The position numbers and the translations under genes are program-made. Below are positions 1 through 9,583 of a stretch of 64,000 nt of DNA, piece by piece. Source of the stretch: Desulfoluna butyratoxydans. Lineage in GTDB: Bacteria > Desulfobacterota > Desulfobacteria > Desulfobacterales > Desulfolunaceae. The notes below the pieces were generated by a model that worked only from the letters and a program-made list of their open reading frames with translations, was not told the DNA's origin and did not search any database. Positions within the stretch are counted from its first letter, which is position 1. Each line of letters begins with the position of its first letter. The DNA is taken from positions 186,001 through 250,000 of the forward strand of contig NZ_CAADHO010000004.1 of the NCBI RefSeq assembly GCF_900699765.1, in the 5' to 3' direction.

Positions 1-2
1 GG

Positions 3-2255
3 CAGCGTCATATCGGTGTTCTGGACGTCTATGCATCCCTTGAAGGGGTTCATCGGCGCCTTTACGAGCGCCTCTTTGTTATTCTGGTGACCCAGGCCCT
101 GAAAACGCTGCTGGTCTCCATGGCGATCCTGGCGGTGCTTCACCGCCTGGTGACGCGGCATATCACGGCCATTGCAGGGTATGCCACGTCCATACGGCCC
201 CAGGAGCTGGGCACGCGCCTGGAGCTGCTCAACAGGAAGGCGGACCCCGAGTGCCCGGACGAGATCGACGAGCTGGTATCGTCGTTGAACCAGATGCGAC
301 AGCGCCTGTATCACGACATGGAGCGCCGCAAGGCAGTGGAACATCAGCTGGCACGGAACCGGGCCCTTCTGGACGAAACCCAGAGACTGAGCAACATCGG
401 GGGCTGGGAATTCCATGTGGACGATGAGCTGTTTCTCTGGACCAACCAGCTTTATGAAATCCACGGGTTGGAGGTGGACCCGACGCTGGACCATTTCACG
501 GAGTCCATGTCCTGTTACTGCAAAGCAGACGGTGAGGCGGTGTCCAAGGCGTTTTCCCAGTGTGTCGAGCTGGGCCGCCCCTATGACCTGGATTGTGAGA
601 TCACCACCCACAAAGGGGAGAAGAAGTGGATCCGAACCACGGGACGCCCGGTTTTCGACGGGGAGAAGGTGGTCCGCGTGGTGGGCAACATGATGGATAT
701 CACCGAGTCCGTCAAGGCAGAGGAGGCCCAGAGACGGTCCCTCAAGACCTTGAAGACCGTTTTGGACAGCGTGGACGCCATCATCTGCGTATCGGATACG
801 AAGACCTTTAAGATTTTGTTCATGAACAAGGCCATGATTGAGAGCTTCGGAGAGGGGCTCACCGGGCAGGAGTACCATGCCCTCTTTATGGCCGGACGGG
901 AAAGGGAAGGCCCTCCGGGGAGCTCCCCCCGGGGAGGGATCCCGGACAGCGCCGGGGCGCTGGTGTGGGAGAGCCGCAACCAGGCCGGGGCGTTTTACAT
1001 CAACTACGAGCGGAGCATCCAGTGGGTGGACGGACGACAGGTTCGGTTCCATCACGGGGTGGACATCACCCAGATTAAAAAGATGGAGGAGGAGCTTCGC
1101 CAGACCCACAAGATGGAAGCCATCGGAGGGCTCGCAGGGGGGATCGCTCATGATTTCAACAATATTCTTTCGTCGGTCCTGGGCTATACCGAGCTTGCCC
1201 TGGACGATGTGACCCCGGACACGCGGCTGGAAGGCTATCTGCAGGAGATTTACCTGGCCGGGACCCGGGCCGTAACGCTGGTTCGGCAGATCCTCACCTT
1301 TGCCCGCCAGGGTGACGAGGCCACCGTGCCCATTCGGGTGAAGCCCGTTGTGGAAGAGGCCCTTAAGCTCATCCGCTCCTCCATCCCGAGCACGGTGGAG
1401 ATTACCCGTGATATTGAAAGCGAATCCAATATTCTGGGCAACGAGACCCAGGTGCACCAGATCCTCATGAACCTGTGCACCAACGCGGCCAGTGCCATGG
1501 AGGAAGAGGGCGGGGTCCTGGATGTGAAGCTCTTTGATACGGCCCTGGGGTACGGGGGGACACCGGTGCCGGTTTCGCTCCTTCCGGGCAACTACCTGAC
1601 CCTGAGGGTTGCCGACACCGGGTGCGGCATCCCGGCTGAGGTGAAGTCCTCTATTTTCGAGCCTTTTTTTACCACCAAGGGCCCCGGGGAAGGCACGGGC
1701 ATGGGCCTTGCCATGGTCCATGGCATTGTCAAGAAGTGGGGGGGAGAGATCAAGGTGGAGGACAACATCCCGCGCGGTGCGGTGTTTACCGTTTACCTGC
1801 CCGTCACCGAGGAACATCGTGAGGAGCCTGAACCACCACCGGACGACGGCATTCTGCCCACGGGCGGTGAGCGGATCCTGGTGGTGGACGACGAACCGCC
1901 CATCGCCAGGATGATCGGCAAGATCCTGGGGCGCCTTGGGTACACCGCGGTCATCAGGACGGACAGTGTCGAGGCCCTGGAGCTGTTTCAGTCCGGGCCG
2001 GAACACTTTGACCTGGTGATGACGGACATGACCATGCCGGGCATGACAGGGGAGCTCCTGGCCGAGGAGCTGCTCCGTATCCGCCCGGACCTTCCGGTTA
2101 TTCTCTGCACCGGGTACAGCACCAGGCTGAGCGAAGAGGCCCTCGAGGAGATGGGTGTCAAGGCCTTTATGATCAAGCCCATTGTCAAAAAAGAGTTGGC
2201 ACGGGTTGTCCGAAGGCTTCTGGATGAGACGGGAAAGGGGATCGAAAAGGGATGA
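3..2255 (+). CDS. Hybrid sensor histidine kinase (5'-truncated by window edge)
   Basis: The frame is open back to the window edge, so the true start lies outside; an internal GTG at 87 is not a convincing start because coding continues upstream of it through the beginning of a membrane segment. In order I see a single hydrophobic transmembrane helix (about positions 75-145), a HAMP-like linker, two PAS domains (the first ends GNMMDITES, the second GVDITQIKKME), a dimerisation domain with phospho-acceptor box IAHDFNNIL, an ATPase domain (NLCTNAA, VADTGCGIP, GTGMGLAMV), and a C-terminal receiver with the acceptor Asp in MTDMTMPG and the Lys in MIKPI. It is an inner-membrane hybrid kinase whose periplasmic sensor is missing here. 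Its stop overlaps an alternative start of the next kinase, so the two are probably cotranscribed. The signal is unknown. Confidence 0.9.
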   Translation, partial: QRHIGVLDVYASLEGVHRRLYERLFVILVTQALKTLLVSMAILAVLHRLVTRHITAIAGYATSIRPQELGTRLELLNRKADPECPDEIDELVSSLNQMRQRLYHDMERRKAVEHQLARNRALLDETQRLSNIGGWEFHVDDELFLWTNQLYEIHGLEVDPTLDHFTESMSCYCKADGEAVSKAFSQCVELGRPYDLDCEITTHKGEKKWIRTTGRPVFDGEKVVRVVGNMMDITESVKAEEAQRRSLKTLKTVLDSVDAIICVSDTKTFKILFMNKAMIESFGEGLTGQEYHALFMAGREREGPPGSSPRGGIPDSAGALVWESRNQAGAFYINYERSIQWVDGRQVRFHHGVDITQIKKMEEELRQTHKMEAIGGLAGGIAHDFNNILSSVLGYTELALDDVTPDTRLEGYLQEIYLAGTRAVTLVRQILTFARQGDEATVPIRVKPVVEEALKLIRSSIPSTVEITRDIESESNILGNETQVHQILMNLCTNAASAMEEEGGVLDVKLFDTALGYGGTPVPVSLLPGNYLTLRVADTGCGIPAEVKSSIFEPFFTTKGPGEGTGMGLAMVHGIVKKWGGEIKVEDNIPRGAVFTVYLPVTEEHREEPEPPPDDGILPTGGERILVVDDEPPIARMIGKILGRLGYTAVIRTDSVEALELFQSGPEHFDLVMTDMTMPGMTGELLAEELLRIRPDLPVILCTGYSTRLSEEALEEMGVKAFMIKPIVKKELARVVRRLLDETGKGIEKG

Positions 2256-2305
2256 CAGGTGCTGTATGCCCTCTTTTTTTTACATGCAAAATTATCGGTG
2301 ACCGA

Positions 2306-4624
2306 ATGGGGCGTCTGAACTTGATGCTGGTGCTGGTCGTGGGCTTGATTCTTTCGGACGGGCTGGCACAGGCTGCGGAGCCTGCCAAGGCGGTTCCTGT
2401 TCACCAGGTGCTGGTCCTGAACTCATACCATCCCGGGTATGTGTGGGCGGATTCTGTCACCGAGGGGCTTCGGTCGGTGTTCGACACCCGGGGGAGTTCC
2501 CTGCGGGTCAGTTTTGAATACATGGATACCAAGCGGTATCGCCCGGAGGAGATTTTCGGCACCTTAAAAGAGGTGTATCGCCTGAAATACGGGGCGGTGC
2601 GCTTTGATGTGATCGTGGCCGCCGACAACAACGCCCTCAACTTCCTCCTGCTTCACCGCAATGAACTGTTTCCCGGGACCCCGGTTGTCTTCTGCGGTAT
2701 CAACGGGTTTGACGAGGCCATGATCGCCGGGCACGCGGGGTACACAGGCGTGGCCGAAGATTACGACCTGGCGGGCACCCTGGACCTGGCCCTTGCCATG
2801 CACCCGGAGGCGCGCTACGTCGCCTATGTCAGCGGGGCTTCCACCTCCAGCCGCATCAATCGGGAGCGGCTCCTTAAGCTCATCCCGGCCTATGAAGAGC
2901 GCGTGACCTTCCTGGACCTGTCCATGAAGCCCATCGATGACCTGAAGGCATCCCTTTCCTCCCTTCCCGACAAGACCCTGGTCCTTTACCTCTCCTATTA
3001 CCTGACCCCCGACGGAGTGAGGCTCACCGTGCAGGAGAGCACGTCCCTTGTCTTTACCCACTCCGGGTGCCCGGTCTATTCCCCCTGGGAGTATACCCTG
3101 GGCAGCGGGGTGCTGGGCGGGCTGATGCTCAGCGGCCGCAGGCAGGCCGAAGAGGCCGCGCGCATTGCCCTGCGTATCCTGAACGGAGAAGCCCCCGGAA
3201 AGATTCCCGTCCTGCGCCACACCGCCATCGAGCCCATCTTCGATTACCGGATCCTTCGGCATTTTTCCATTCCCCACAACCGGCTTCCCAGGGGAAGCGT
3301 GATCCGATACGAGCCGGTGACGGTCTATTATCAGTACAAATACATCATCTGGGCCACCCTTGGCTTTCTGGCCTATCAGTCGGTGACCATTGTGGTGCTC
3401 ATGCGGATCATTGCGCGGCGCAAGCGGGCCGAGGCCCGGGAGAAAAAACTGGAAGCACAGCTCCGCCAGTCCCATAAGATGGAGGCCATCGGCACCTTTG
3501 CCGGGGGCATTGCCCATGATTTTAATAATATCCTGGGGGGAATCACCACCTGCACCGAACTGGCCTTGGAGGAGGTGGGGGAAGAGGGGACCGCCCGGGA
3601 GGACCTTTCCCATGTGCTCAAGGCCGCCCGTCGGGGCAAGAGCCTGGTTCGGCAGATCCTTGCCTTCAGCCGGGACAAGCAGCAGGAGAAGCAGCCGGTG
3701 CAGATGACCCGGCTGCTGACGGAGTGCCGCCAGCTTTTGAAGAGTTCCATCCCGGCCACCATCGATGTCCGCCTGGACCTTAAGGCCCGGTCCGGCCTTG
3801 TGCTTGCCGACCCCACCCAGATCCACCAGGTGATCATGAACCTGTGCACCAACGCCGCCCATGCCGTGGAAAACCAGAAGGGGTTCATCGAGATCACCCT
3901 GGACGCCGTGGACCTGGACAACAAGGCAGCCCTGGTCCATCCGGACCTGAGCCCGGGGCGCTACTCCCGCCTCAGGGTGAGGGACAACGGAAAGGGGATC
4001 CCCCCCGAAGACATGGAGCGGATCTTCGATCCCTTTTTCAGTACCAGAAAAGAGCAGGGCGGTACGGGCCTCGGGCTTTCCATGTCCCACGGCATCGTCA
4101 AGCGACACCAGGGCGCCATTACCGTGGCCAGCCACCCGGGGCGGGGGACCATTTTTACCGTGTACCTGCCCTGTGCCCACGCCGCAGAGCCCGCCAGGGA
4201 CGGGGGGGAGGCACCGCCGATTCCAAAGGGCAAGGAGCGGGTTCTCCTGGTGGATGACGACGAGCAGATGATTTACGGCACCGAGAAGATGCTGTGTCGC
4301 ATGGGGTACGAGGTGGTGGCCCATACCGAGAGCCTGGCGGCCTTAAAAGCGGTCCGCACGGATCCCCGCGGGTTTGATCTGGTGATGACCGATCACATGA
4401 TGCCCTACCTTAACGGCATGGAGCTGGCCAACGAGATCAGGGCCCTGTGCCCTGAGATGCCCATCATCCTGTACAGCGGCTATCAGGACGGCACCGGGAG
4501 CCCCCCGGCAGGAGACCTTGAAGATCACGGCATCCGCGCTTTTATGAAAAAGCCCTTTAATCGGGCAGAGCTCGCCAGGACCCTCCGAAAGGTCTTGAAT
4601 CCGGAGGAAACGAAGAAACGGTAA
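2306..4624 (+). CDS. Hybrid sensor kinase with periplasmic ABC-substrate-binding-like sensor
   Basis: A signal peptide ([19 protein letters not shown]) leads into a periplasmic domain of about 300 residues beginning [13 protein letters not shown], which resembles the ABC substrate-binding sensor domain found on two-component kinases. A transmembrane helix follows (near [20 protein letters not shown]), then a HisKA box IAHDFNNIL, an ATPase domain ([24 protein letters not shown]) and a receiver with MTDHMMP and the Lys in MKKPF. I chose the ATG at 2306 because it starts directly at the signal peptide; an ATG at 2252 overlapping the previous stop is also possible. It follows another hybrid kinase of the same type and is closed by a strong terminator. 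The ligand is not identifiable from sequence. Confidence 0.9.
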   Translation: MGRLNLMLVLVVGLILSDGLAQAAEPAKAVPVHQVLVLNSYHPGYVWADSVTEGLRSVFDTRGSSLRVSFEYMDTKRYRPEEIFGTLKEVYRLKYGAVRFDVIVAADNNALNFLLLHRNELFPGTPVVFCGINGFDEAMIAGHAGYTGVAEDYDLAGTLDLALAMHPEARYVAYVSGASTSSRINRERLLKLIPAYEERVTFLDLSMKPIDDLKASLSSLPDKTLVLYLSYYLTPDGVRLTVQESTSLVFTHSGCPVYSPWEYTLGSGVLGGLMLSGRRQAEEAARIALRILNGEAPGKIPVLRHTAIEPIFDYRILRHFSIPHNRLPRGSVIRYEPVTVYYQYKYIIWATLGFLAYQSVTIVVLMRIIARRKRAEAREKKLEAQLRQSHKMEAIGTFAGGIAHDFNNILGGITTCTELALEEVGEEGTAREDLSHVLKAARRGKSLVRQILAFSRDKQQEKQPVQMTRLLTECRQLLKSSIPATIDVRLDLKARSGLVLADPTQIHQVIMNLCTNAAHAVENQKGFIEITLDAVDLDNKAALVHPDLSPGRYSRLRVRDNGKGIPPEDMERIFDPFFSTRKEQGGTGLGLSMSHGIVKRHQGAITVASHPGRGTIFTVYLPCAHAAEPARDGGEAPPIPKGKERVLLVDDDEQMIYGTEKMLCRMGYEVVAHTESLAALKAVRTDPRGFDLVMTDHMMPYLNGMELANEIRALCPEMPIILYSGYQDGTGSPPAGDLEDHGIRAFMKKPFNRAELARTLRKVLNPEETKKR

Positions 4625-4684
4625 CGTGAAGGGACGTGGGGGATCAGCTTCCTGTCCCCCGGGAAAGATTCCTGTCCGGCAAGA

Positions 4685-4716
4685 AAAAACCCCGCTTTGG
4701 AGAAAGCGGGGTTTTT
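4685..4716 (+). terminator. Intrinsic terminator after the hybrid kinase pair
   Basis: Nine-base stem CCCCGCTTT / AAAGCGGGG (4690-4698 with 4703-4711), loop GGAG, preceded by A's and followed by five T's, so it could act in both directions. It lies about 60 bases after the kinase stop. Confidence 0.9.
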
Positions 4717-4855
4717 GCGTTTTTGTGTGCAATACCTTGGAACGGCAGGGGATATGAAAAAATATACTTTTTGGTACGGGGGCTGCAATACATCCGATCA
4801 CACGAACCATTCGCACCATGACGGTGCGGGATGAACCGAAGGGGAAGGATACAGG

Positions 4856-6031
4856 ATGGATTACAATGCTGAGAGTTTAGCGCTTCACGCCAAAAGCGTG
4901 GGCAAAATCGAAGTGGTCTCCAAGGTCGCCATCGGGACCCGGGATGACCTGAGCCTTGCGTACACCCCGGGGGTGGCCCAGCCGTGCCGGGAGATCAGCG
5001 ATGAGCGGGACGAGGTGTACCGGTACACGGCCAAGGGCAACCTTGTGGCTGTGGTCACCGACGGAACCGCGGTCCTGGGCCTGGGGGACATCGGGCCCGA
5101 AGCGGCCATGCCCGTGATGGAGGGCAAGGCCATTTTATTTAAAGAGTTTGCCGATGTGGATGCCTTCCCCATCTGCCTTGCCACCTGCGATGTGGATGAG
5201 ATCGTTCAGTCGGTCAAGATGATCGCCCCCACCTTCGGGGGGATCAATCTGGAGGACATCTCGGCCCCACGCTGCGTGGAGATCGAAGAGCGGCTCAAGG
5301 CGGAGCTGGATATTCCGGTTTTTCATGACGACCAGCACGGCACGGCCATTGTGGTGGCCGCGGCCCTGATCAACGCCTTGAAGGTTGTGGGCAAAGAGCT
5401 CTCCGATGTCCGGGTGGTGGTCAACGGGGCCGGAGCCGCCGGAGGGGCCATCATCAAGATGCTCCTGGACCTGGGCGTGACAGACATTCTCGCCTGCGAC
5501 AAAAGTGGCCTTCTCCGGGAAGGGGATCCCCAGAACCCGCCCCACCTTGAGGCCCTGGCCCGCAGGACCAACCGGGACAAACGCACGGGCGACCTTGCCG
5601 ATGCCATGGTGGGCTCCGACGTCTTCATCGGGGTTTCTGCCGGGAACGTGGTGAGCCGCGAGATGGTTGCTTCCATGAACGAAGGGGCCGTGGTGTTTGC
5701 CATGGCCAACCCCACCCCGGAGATCATGCCCGACGACGCGCGCGCCGCAGGGGCTGCCGTGGTGGGCTCCGGGCGATCCGACTTTCCCAACCAGGTGAAC
5801 AACGTCCTGGCCTTTCCCGGGATTTTCCGGGGCGCCCTGGACGCCCGCGCAGGGGAGATCAACCCCTCCATGGCCCTGGCCGCGGCCTACGCCATCGCCG
5901 GGATCATCACAGACGATGAACTCACCGCCGAGTATGTGATCCCCGATGCCCTGGACCGGCGCGTGGGCAGGCAGGTGGCCGATGCCGTCAAGCAGGCGGC
6001 GTATGAATCCGGTGCAGCCATCAGGAAATAA
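4856..6031 (+). CDS. NAD(P)-dependent malic enzyme, copy 1
   Basis: Oxidative decarboxylation of malate to pyruvate and CO2 in the cytoplasm. The 391-residue protein is the short, single-domain malic enzyme type without the phosphotransacetylase-like tail seen in long MaeB proteins. Visible signatures are the N-terminal [12 protein letters not shown], the malate/metal-binding region [10 protein letters not shown], the nucleotide-binding stretch [13 protein letters not shown], and [10 protein letters not shown] near the C-terminus. A purine-rich ribosome site (GGGGAAGGA) precedes the ATG. The gene sits 24 bases before a 2-hydroxycarboxylate carrier, and a close paralog follows that carrier, so the three look like a malate uptake and use unit. 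Cofactor choice (NAD or NADP) cannot be told from the sequence alone. Confidence 0.93.
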   Translation: MDYNAESLALHAKSVGKIEVVSKVAIGTRDDLSLAYTPGVAQPCREISDERDEVYRYTAKGNLVAVVTDGTAVLGLGDIGPEAAMPVMEGKAILFKEFADVDAFPICLATCDVDEIVQSVKMIAPTFGGINLEDISAPRCVEIEERLKAELDIPVFHDDQHGTAIVVAAALINALKVVGKELSDVRVVVNGAGAAGGAIIKMLLDLGVTDILACDKSGLLREGDPQNPPHLEALARRTNRDKRTGDLADAMVGSDVFIGVSAGNVVSREMVASMNEGAVVFAMANPTPEIMPDDARAAGAAVVGSGRSDFPNQVNNVLAFPGIFRGALDARAGEINPSMALAAAYAIAGIITDDELTAEYVIPDALDRRVGRQVADAVKQAAYESGAAIRK

Positions 6032-6055
6032 CGTTTTATTTTAGGAGAGATGAAG

Positions 6056-7363
6056 ATGTCTACAGCAACGACCGCCGTCATGCCCGCACAGGGCCTTCGC
6101 GACTACAAGATCATGGGGATTCCCCTTCCGTTTTTTCTCGTGTTAACCGGCGTGGTGTTTCTCACCACCTACCTCCAGGTCCTGCCCAAGGGCATGGTGG
6201 GGGCCTTGCCCCTGATGATGGCCCTGGGCGCCATTTTCAATGAAATCGGTGACCGCACCCCCGGCATCAAGGATTACTTGGGGGGCGGGCCCATCCTGAT
6301 TATCTTCGGCTCAGCGGCCCTGGTCACCTACGGGGTCCTTCCCCAGCCCTCGGTGAAGATCATGACCAGCTTCATGAAGAGCGAGAGCTTTCTGAGCTTC
6401 TACATCGCGGCCCTTATCACGGGCAGTATCCTGGGCATGGATCGCAAGCTCCTGATCCGCGCCTCGGTGAGGTACCTGCCGGTGATCCTGGGGGGCGTGC
6501 TCGTCTCCATTCTCATGACCGGTACCGTGGGCATGCTCATGGGCTACGGGTTTAAAGAGGCCATTCTCTACATCGCCATTCCCATCATGGGCGGCGGCAT
6601 GGGCGCAGGGGCGGTTCCCCTGTCCCAGATCTTCGGCAGCACCCTGAACCTCGACCCTGCGGCCATGATGTCCCGCATGGTTCCTGCCCTGGCCCTGGGC
6701 AACGCCTTTGCCATCGTGGCCGCCGGTATCCTGGACAGGATCGGCAAATCTTCTCCCTCCCTCACGGGCAACGGCACCCTCATGAAAAATCAGGACGCCG
6801 TGGCCGAGGAGACCGAGGAAGAGACCTCCATCGACTATCAGCTCATGGGCATCGGCCTGCTTATGGCCACCACCTTCTTCGTCTTCGGCAAACTCCTCGG
6901 CAGCTTTATTCCCCTGCACTCCTATGCCCTGATGATTATCAGCGTGGCCGTGGTCAAGGCCCTGGGGATTCTTCCCCGTAAATACGAACTGGGAGCCTTC
7001 CAGTGGTTCCGTTTTGTCATGGTCAGCATGACTCCGGCCCTTCTGGTGGGCATCGGTGTGGCCTACACCAACCTGAACCAGGTCATCGACGCCTTCTCCA
7101 TCCAGTATGTGGTCCTGGTGGCCGTCACCGTGGTGGGCTCCATCATCGGATCCGGCTTTGTGGGCCGTCTCTTCGGGTTCTACCCCATCGAAGCCGCCAT
7201 CACCGGCGGGCTCTGCATGGCCAACATGGGCGGCACCGGCGACGTGGCGGTTCTTTCCGCCTCCAAGCGCATGGATCTCATGCCCTTTGCCCAGATCTCC
7301 TCACGAATCGGCGGGGCCTTTATGCTGATCCTGGCAACCGCCCTGCTGAAGATGATTATGTAA
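6056..7363 (+). CDS. 2-hydroxycarboxylate/Na+ symporter (CitS/MaeN family)
   Basis: An inner-membrane carrier of about 435 residues with many hydrophobic helices. The two family re-entrant loop regions are visible as MGGGMGAGAVPLS in the first half and GGLCMANMGGTGDVAVL in the second. The 2HCT family moves citrate, malate or lactate with Na+ or H+, sometimes as exchange with a product. Flanking by two malic enzymes points to malate as the substrate; that is inference. The start at 6056 is preferred over the in-frame ATG at 6050 because AGGAG at 6043-6047 is only two bases from 6050 but eight from 6056. A strong terminator follows. Confidence 0.9.
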   Translation: MSTATTAVMPAQGLRDYKIMGIPLPFFLVLTGVVFLTTYLQVLPKGMVGALPLMMALGAIFNEIGDRTPGIKDYLGGGPILIIFGSAALVTYGVLPQPSVKIMTSFMKSESFLSFYIAALITGSILGMDRKLLIRASVRYLPVILGGVLVSILMTGTVGMLMGYGFKEAILYIAIPIMGGGMGAGAVPLSQIFGSTLNLDPAAMMSRMVPALALGNAFAIVAAGILDRIGKSSPSLTGNGTLMKNQDAVAEETEEETSIDYQLMGIGLLMATTFFVFGKLLGSFIPLHSYALMIISVAVVKALGILPRKYELGAFQWFRFVMVSMTPALLVGIGVAYTNLNQVIDAFSIQYVVLVAVTVVGSIIGSGFVGRLFGFYPIEAAITGGLCMANMGGTGDVAVLSASKRMDLMPFAQISSRIGGAFMLILATALLKMIM

Positions 7364-7390
7364 GGTAACCTCCCGGGCTATCCCCCCGAC

Positions 7391-7428
7391 CAAAACACCC
7401 TCCGGCAATGATGCCGGGGGGTGTTTTG
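7391..7428 (+). terminator. Intrinsic terminator after the 2HCT carrier
   Basis: A 17-base stem (7391-7407 with 7412-7428, one G-T pair), loop ATGA, ending in GTGTTTTG. It closes the malic enzyme 1/carrier transcription unit, so the second malic enzyme probably has its own promoter. Confidence 0.88.
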
Positions 7429-7906
7429 TCGTTGGGGGTATTTCGCTTAAAGTCAAGCGAGTTCAACGTGCCTTGAATCGTGTTTCCAGACGAATGAAAC
7501 GGGCCTCTCCGGCAAAAGCGGTTGCCTTATGTCACACATCACGCGAATGCCCCGAAAACGATCGCATAATGGCAGTCTCCAGGCATTCTCCACAGGGTTT
7601 CAAGGTGCCCCCACCTTGCCGCCGGAGGCAAGCTGAATCGTTACACGTTTTTTTTATGGCGGCGGGCTGTGCCGGGGAGTGACAAAAAACGCTGTGATCT
7701 CACAGGTCTCTTTCATGGATGGCCTGCGGGGTTATGGTAACACCCCGGGCCGGATCAAATAAGGGCGGGACATGGCACCCACCTTGAGGTAAAGAGAGAC
7801 CCGAATCCATGGATTCGGACAGTTTGTTCTATCAATGATCGCAATGACTCCGGTCCCATGATGAGCACTTCGGAGCGGAACCGACCGGAGGGGAAGGAAA
7901 CTGAAA
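7429..7906. other. Intergenic region before malic enzyme 2
   Basis: No credible gene. It contains a short hairpin CTTGCC-GCCGGA-GGCAAG near 7615-7633 that matches the CGCCGGAGGCA tail of the dispersed repeats described elsewhere in the window. The last 30 bases before the gene (GGAACCGACCGGAGGGGAAGGA) resemble the 5' leader of malic enzyme 1, so the duplication took some upstream sequence with it. I see no clear promoter boxes. Confidence 0.5.
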
Positions 7907-9085
7907 ATGGATTACAACGCGGCGAGCTTAGCGCTTCACGAGAAGAGTGTGGGTAAAATCGAGGTGGTCTCCAAGGTGGCCGTCGAGAACCGGGATGACT
8001 TGAGTCTGGCGTACACCCCCGGGGTGGCCCAGCCATGCCGGGAGATCAGCGGCACCAAAGACGAGGTGTACCGCTACACGGCCAAGGGGAATCTTGTGGC
8101 TGTTGTTACCGACGGCACCGCTGTCCTGGGCCTGGGGGACATCGGGCCCGAGGCCGCCATGCCGGTGATGGAGGGCAAGGCCATTCTCTTCAAGGAGTTT
8201 GCCGATGTGGATGCCTTTCCCATCTGCCTTGCCAGCACCGACGTGGAAGAGATCGTCCAGTCCGTAAAGATGATCGCCCCAACCTTCGGCGGCATCAACC
8301 TTGAGGACATCTCCGCACCCCGCTGTATGGAGATCGAAGAGCGGCTCAAAGCCGAACTGGAGATTCCGGTTTTCCATGACGACCAGCACGGCACGGCCAT
8401 TGTGGTGGCCGCCGCCCTCATCAACGCCTTGAAGGTGGTGAAGAAAAACCTTTCCGAGGTGCGTGTGGTGGTCAACGGGGCCGGTGCCGCCGGGGGAGCC
8501 ATCATCAAGCTTCTCCTGGAGCTGGGCGTCACAGACATCCTGGCCTGTGACAAGAGCGGGATCCTCTGCCGGGAGTGCGGGGACAACCCGCCCCACCTGG
8601 AGGCCCTGGCGTGCCTGACCAACAAGGCCAAATGCACGGGTGACCTTGCCGACGCCATGGCAGGCGCCGATGTGTTCATCGGTGTCTCTGCAGGCAACGT
8701 GGTGAGCAAGGAGATGGTCTCCTCCATGAACGAAGGCGCCGTAGTCTTTGCCATGGCCAACCCCACCCCCGAGATCATGCCCGACGACGCCCGGGCCGCA
8801 GGGGCCGCCGTGGTGGGATCCGGTCGTTCCGATTTTCCCAACCAGGTGAACAACGTCCTGGCCTTTCCCGGTATTTTCCGCGGCGCCCTGGACGCCCGGG
8901 CCCGGGAGATCAACAGCGCCATGACCCTTGCCACCGCCTACGCCATCGCAGGCATCATCGGCGACGACGAACTCACCGCCGAGTATGTGATCCCCGATGC
9001 CCTGGACCGGCGCGTGGGCAAATGCGTGGCCGAAGCCGTGAAACAGGCGGCATTTGAGTCGGGCGCCGCCACGCAGAAATCATAA
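7907..9085 (+). CDS. NAD(P)-dependent malic enzyme, copy 2
   Basis: A 392-residue paralog of the gene at 4856, alignable end to end with few changes and carrying the same motifs ([42 protein letters not shown]). Differences cluster in one variable stretch after the nucleotide-binding fold, where copy 1 has [10 protein letters not shown] and copy 2 has the Cys-containing [10 protein letters not shown] and later [12 protein letters not shown]. This suggests divergence after duplication rather than a recent exact copy. Role as for copy 1. It is separated from the carrier by a terminator and about 480 bases, so it is likely expressed on its own. The 51-bp repeat begins seven bases after its stop codon. 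Confidence 0.93.
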   Translation: MDYNAASLALHEKSVGKIEVVSKVAVENRDDLSLAYTPGVAQPCREISGTKDEVYRYTAKGNLVAVVTDGTAVLGLGDIGPEAAMPVMEGKAILFKEFADVDAFPICLASTDVEEIVQSVKMIAPTFGGINLEDISAPRCMEIEERLKAELEIPVFHDDQHGTAIVVAAALINALKVVKKNLSEVRVVVNGAGAAGGAIIKLLLELGVTDILACDKSGILCRECGDNPPHLEALACLTNKAKCTGDLADAMAGADVFIGVSAGNVVSKEMVSSMNEGAVVFAMANPTPEIMPDDARAAGAAVVGSGRSDFPNQVNNVLAFPGIFRGALDARAREINSAMTLATAYAIAGIIGDDELTAEYVIPDALDRRVGKCVAEAVKQAAFESGAATQKS

Positions 9086-9091
9086 AAAAAA

Positions 9092-9142
9092 GCCTCCGGC
9101 AGTGCTGTCGGGGGCCAAACTTTTGAAACGTTTGATAAACAG
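9092..9142 (+). repeat. 51-bp intergenic repeat (family A), copy 1
   Basis: One of four 51-bp copies in the window, starting GCCTCCGGC and ending GTTTGATAAACAG. It can form two adjacent hairpins, a GC-rich one (CCTCCGGC with GTCGGGGG) and an AT-rich one (AAAC with GTTT). It lies directly after the stop of malic enzyme 2, a typical place for REP-like elements. Confidence 0.8.
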
Positions 9143-9194
9143 TTTTCTTGATTGGTGCCGACCTGAATCACCGGGCCTGATCGAAGCAAGCCCC

Positions 9195-9223
9195 ATACCC
9201 AGGCAATTGAATTGCCTGGGTAT
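9195..9223. repeat. Perfect 14-bp inverted repeat hairpin
   Basis: ATACCCAGGCAATT at 9195-9208 pairs perfectly with AATTGCCTGGGTAT at 9210-9223 around one base. The following GTTTGTTT could make it a weak terminator for malic enzyme 2; it could equally be part of the repeat cluster that fills 9086-9583. No gene lies in that 498-base gap. Confidence 0.6.
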
Positions 9224-9298
9224 GTTTGTTTCGGCTTTCATGCACCGTGCCTGCCACGTTTTATCTCCACGAACTTCACTCGAATGCCATTGCGATTT

Positions 9299-9493
9299 GC
9301 CCTGAGGAACGAAGGGCGAAGCGCAATGGCAACCAGCTTTCGAGGTGACACACCTCGCCGCCGGAGGCAGCCAGGTTAAAGACGCCTCCGGCGGCCCTGC
9401 CGGGGGCCAAACTTTTGAAAAGTTTGACAAACAGGTTTTGCTCAATATTCACGAAAATCTTCGCGGAAGCTCTTCCCCTGAGGAACGAAGGGG
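9299..9493. repeat. Intergenic repeat mosaic with two CCCTGAGGAACGAAGGG hairpins
   Basis: The 17-base motif CCCTGAGGAACGAAGGG occurs at about 9299-9315 and 9477-9493, each able to form a CCCT/AGGG stem. Between them are GAGGTGACACACCTC (also seen in altered form near 20058) and a family A repeat. The stretch codes for nothing credible and looks built from reshuffled short repeats. Confidence 0.55.
9384..9434 (+). repeat. 51-bp intergenic repeat (family A), copy 2
   Basis: Same family as 9092-9142, with the best-formed stems: CCTCCGGC with GCCGGGGG, and AAACTTTT with AAAAGTTT. It lies only 241 bases from copy 1, in the same orientation. Confidence 0.85.
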
Positions 9494-9508
9494 GAGGGCT
9501 TTCGCAAT

Positions 9509-9546
9509 CTGGGGTCCAGGGGATCATCCCCTGGCCGCCGGAGGCA
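9509..9546 (+). repeat. 38-bp intergenic repeat (family B), copy 1
   Basis: A sequence with the palindromic core CCAGGGGATCATCCCCTGG followed by CCGCCGGAGGCA. It differs from the copy at 18143-18180 at two positions. It ends about 40 bases after the end of the convergently read nitric oxide reductase gene. Confidence 0.85.
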
Positions 9547-9583
9547 CGCTTTTTGAGCCGACTTTAACCATAGAAGGCATGGT

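Noticed and set aside
2564..4324. A 586-codon open frame on the minus strand opposite the second hybrid kinase
   Set aside because: It is antisense to a gene with clear kinase and receiver motifs, has His/Gly/Pro-rich composition typical of GC-rich shadow frames, and shows no domain.
9086..9583. Insertion sequence remnant between malic enzyme 2 and the NO reductase
   Set aside because: No transposase fragment or terminal repeats pairing across the region; the repeats are short REP-like modules.
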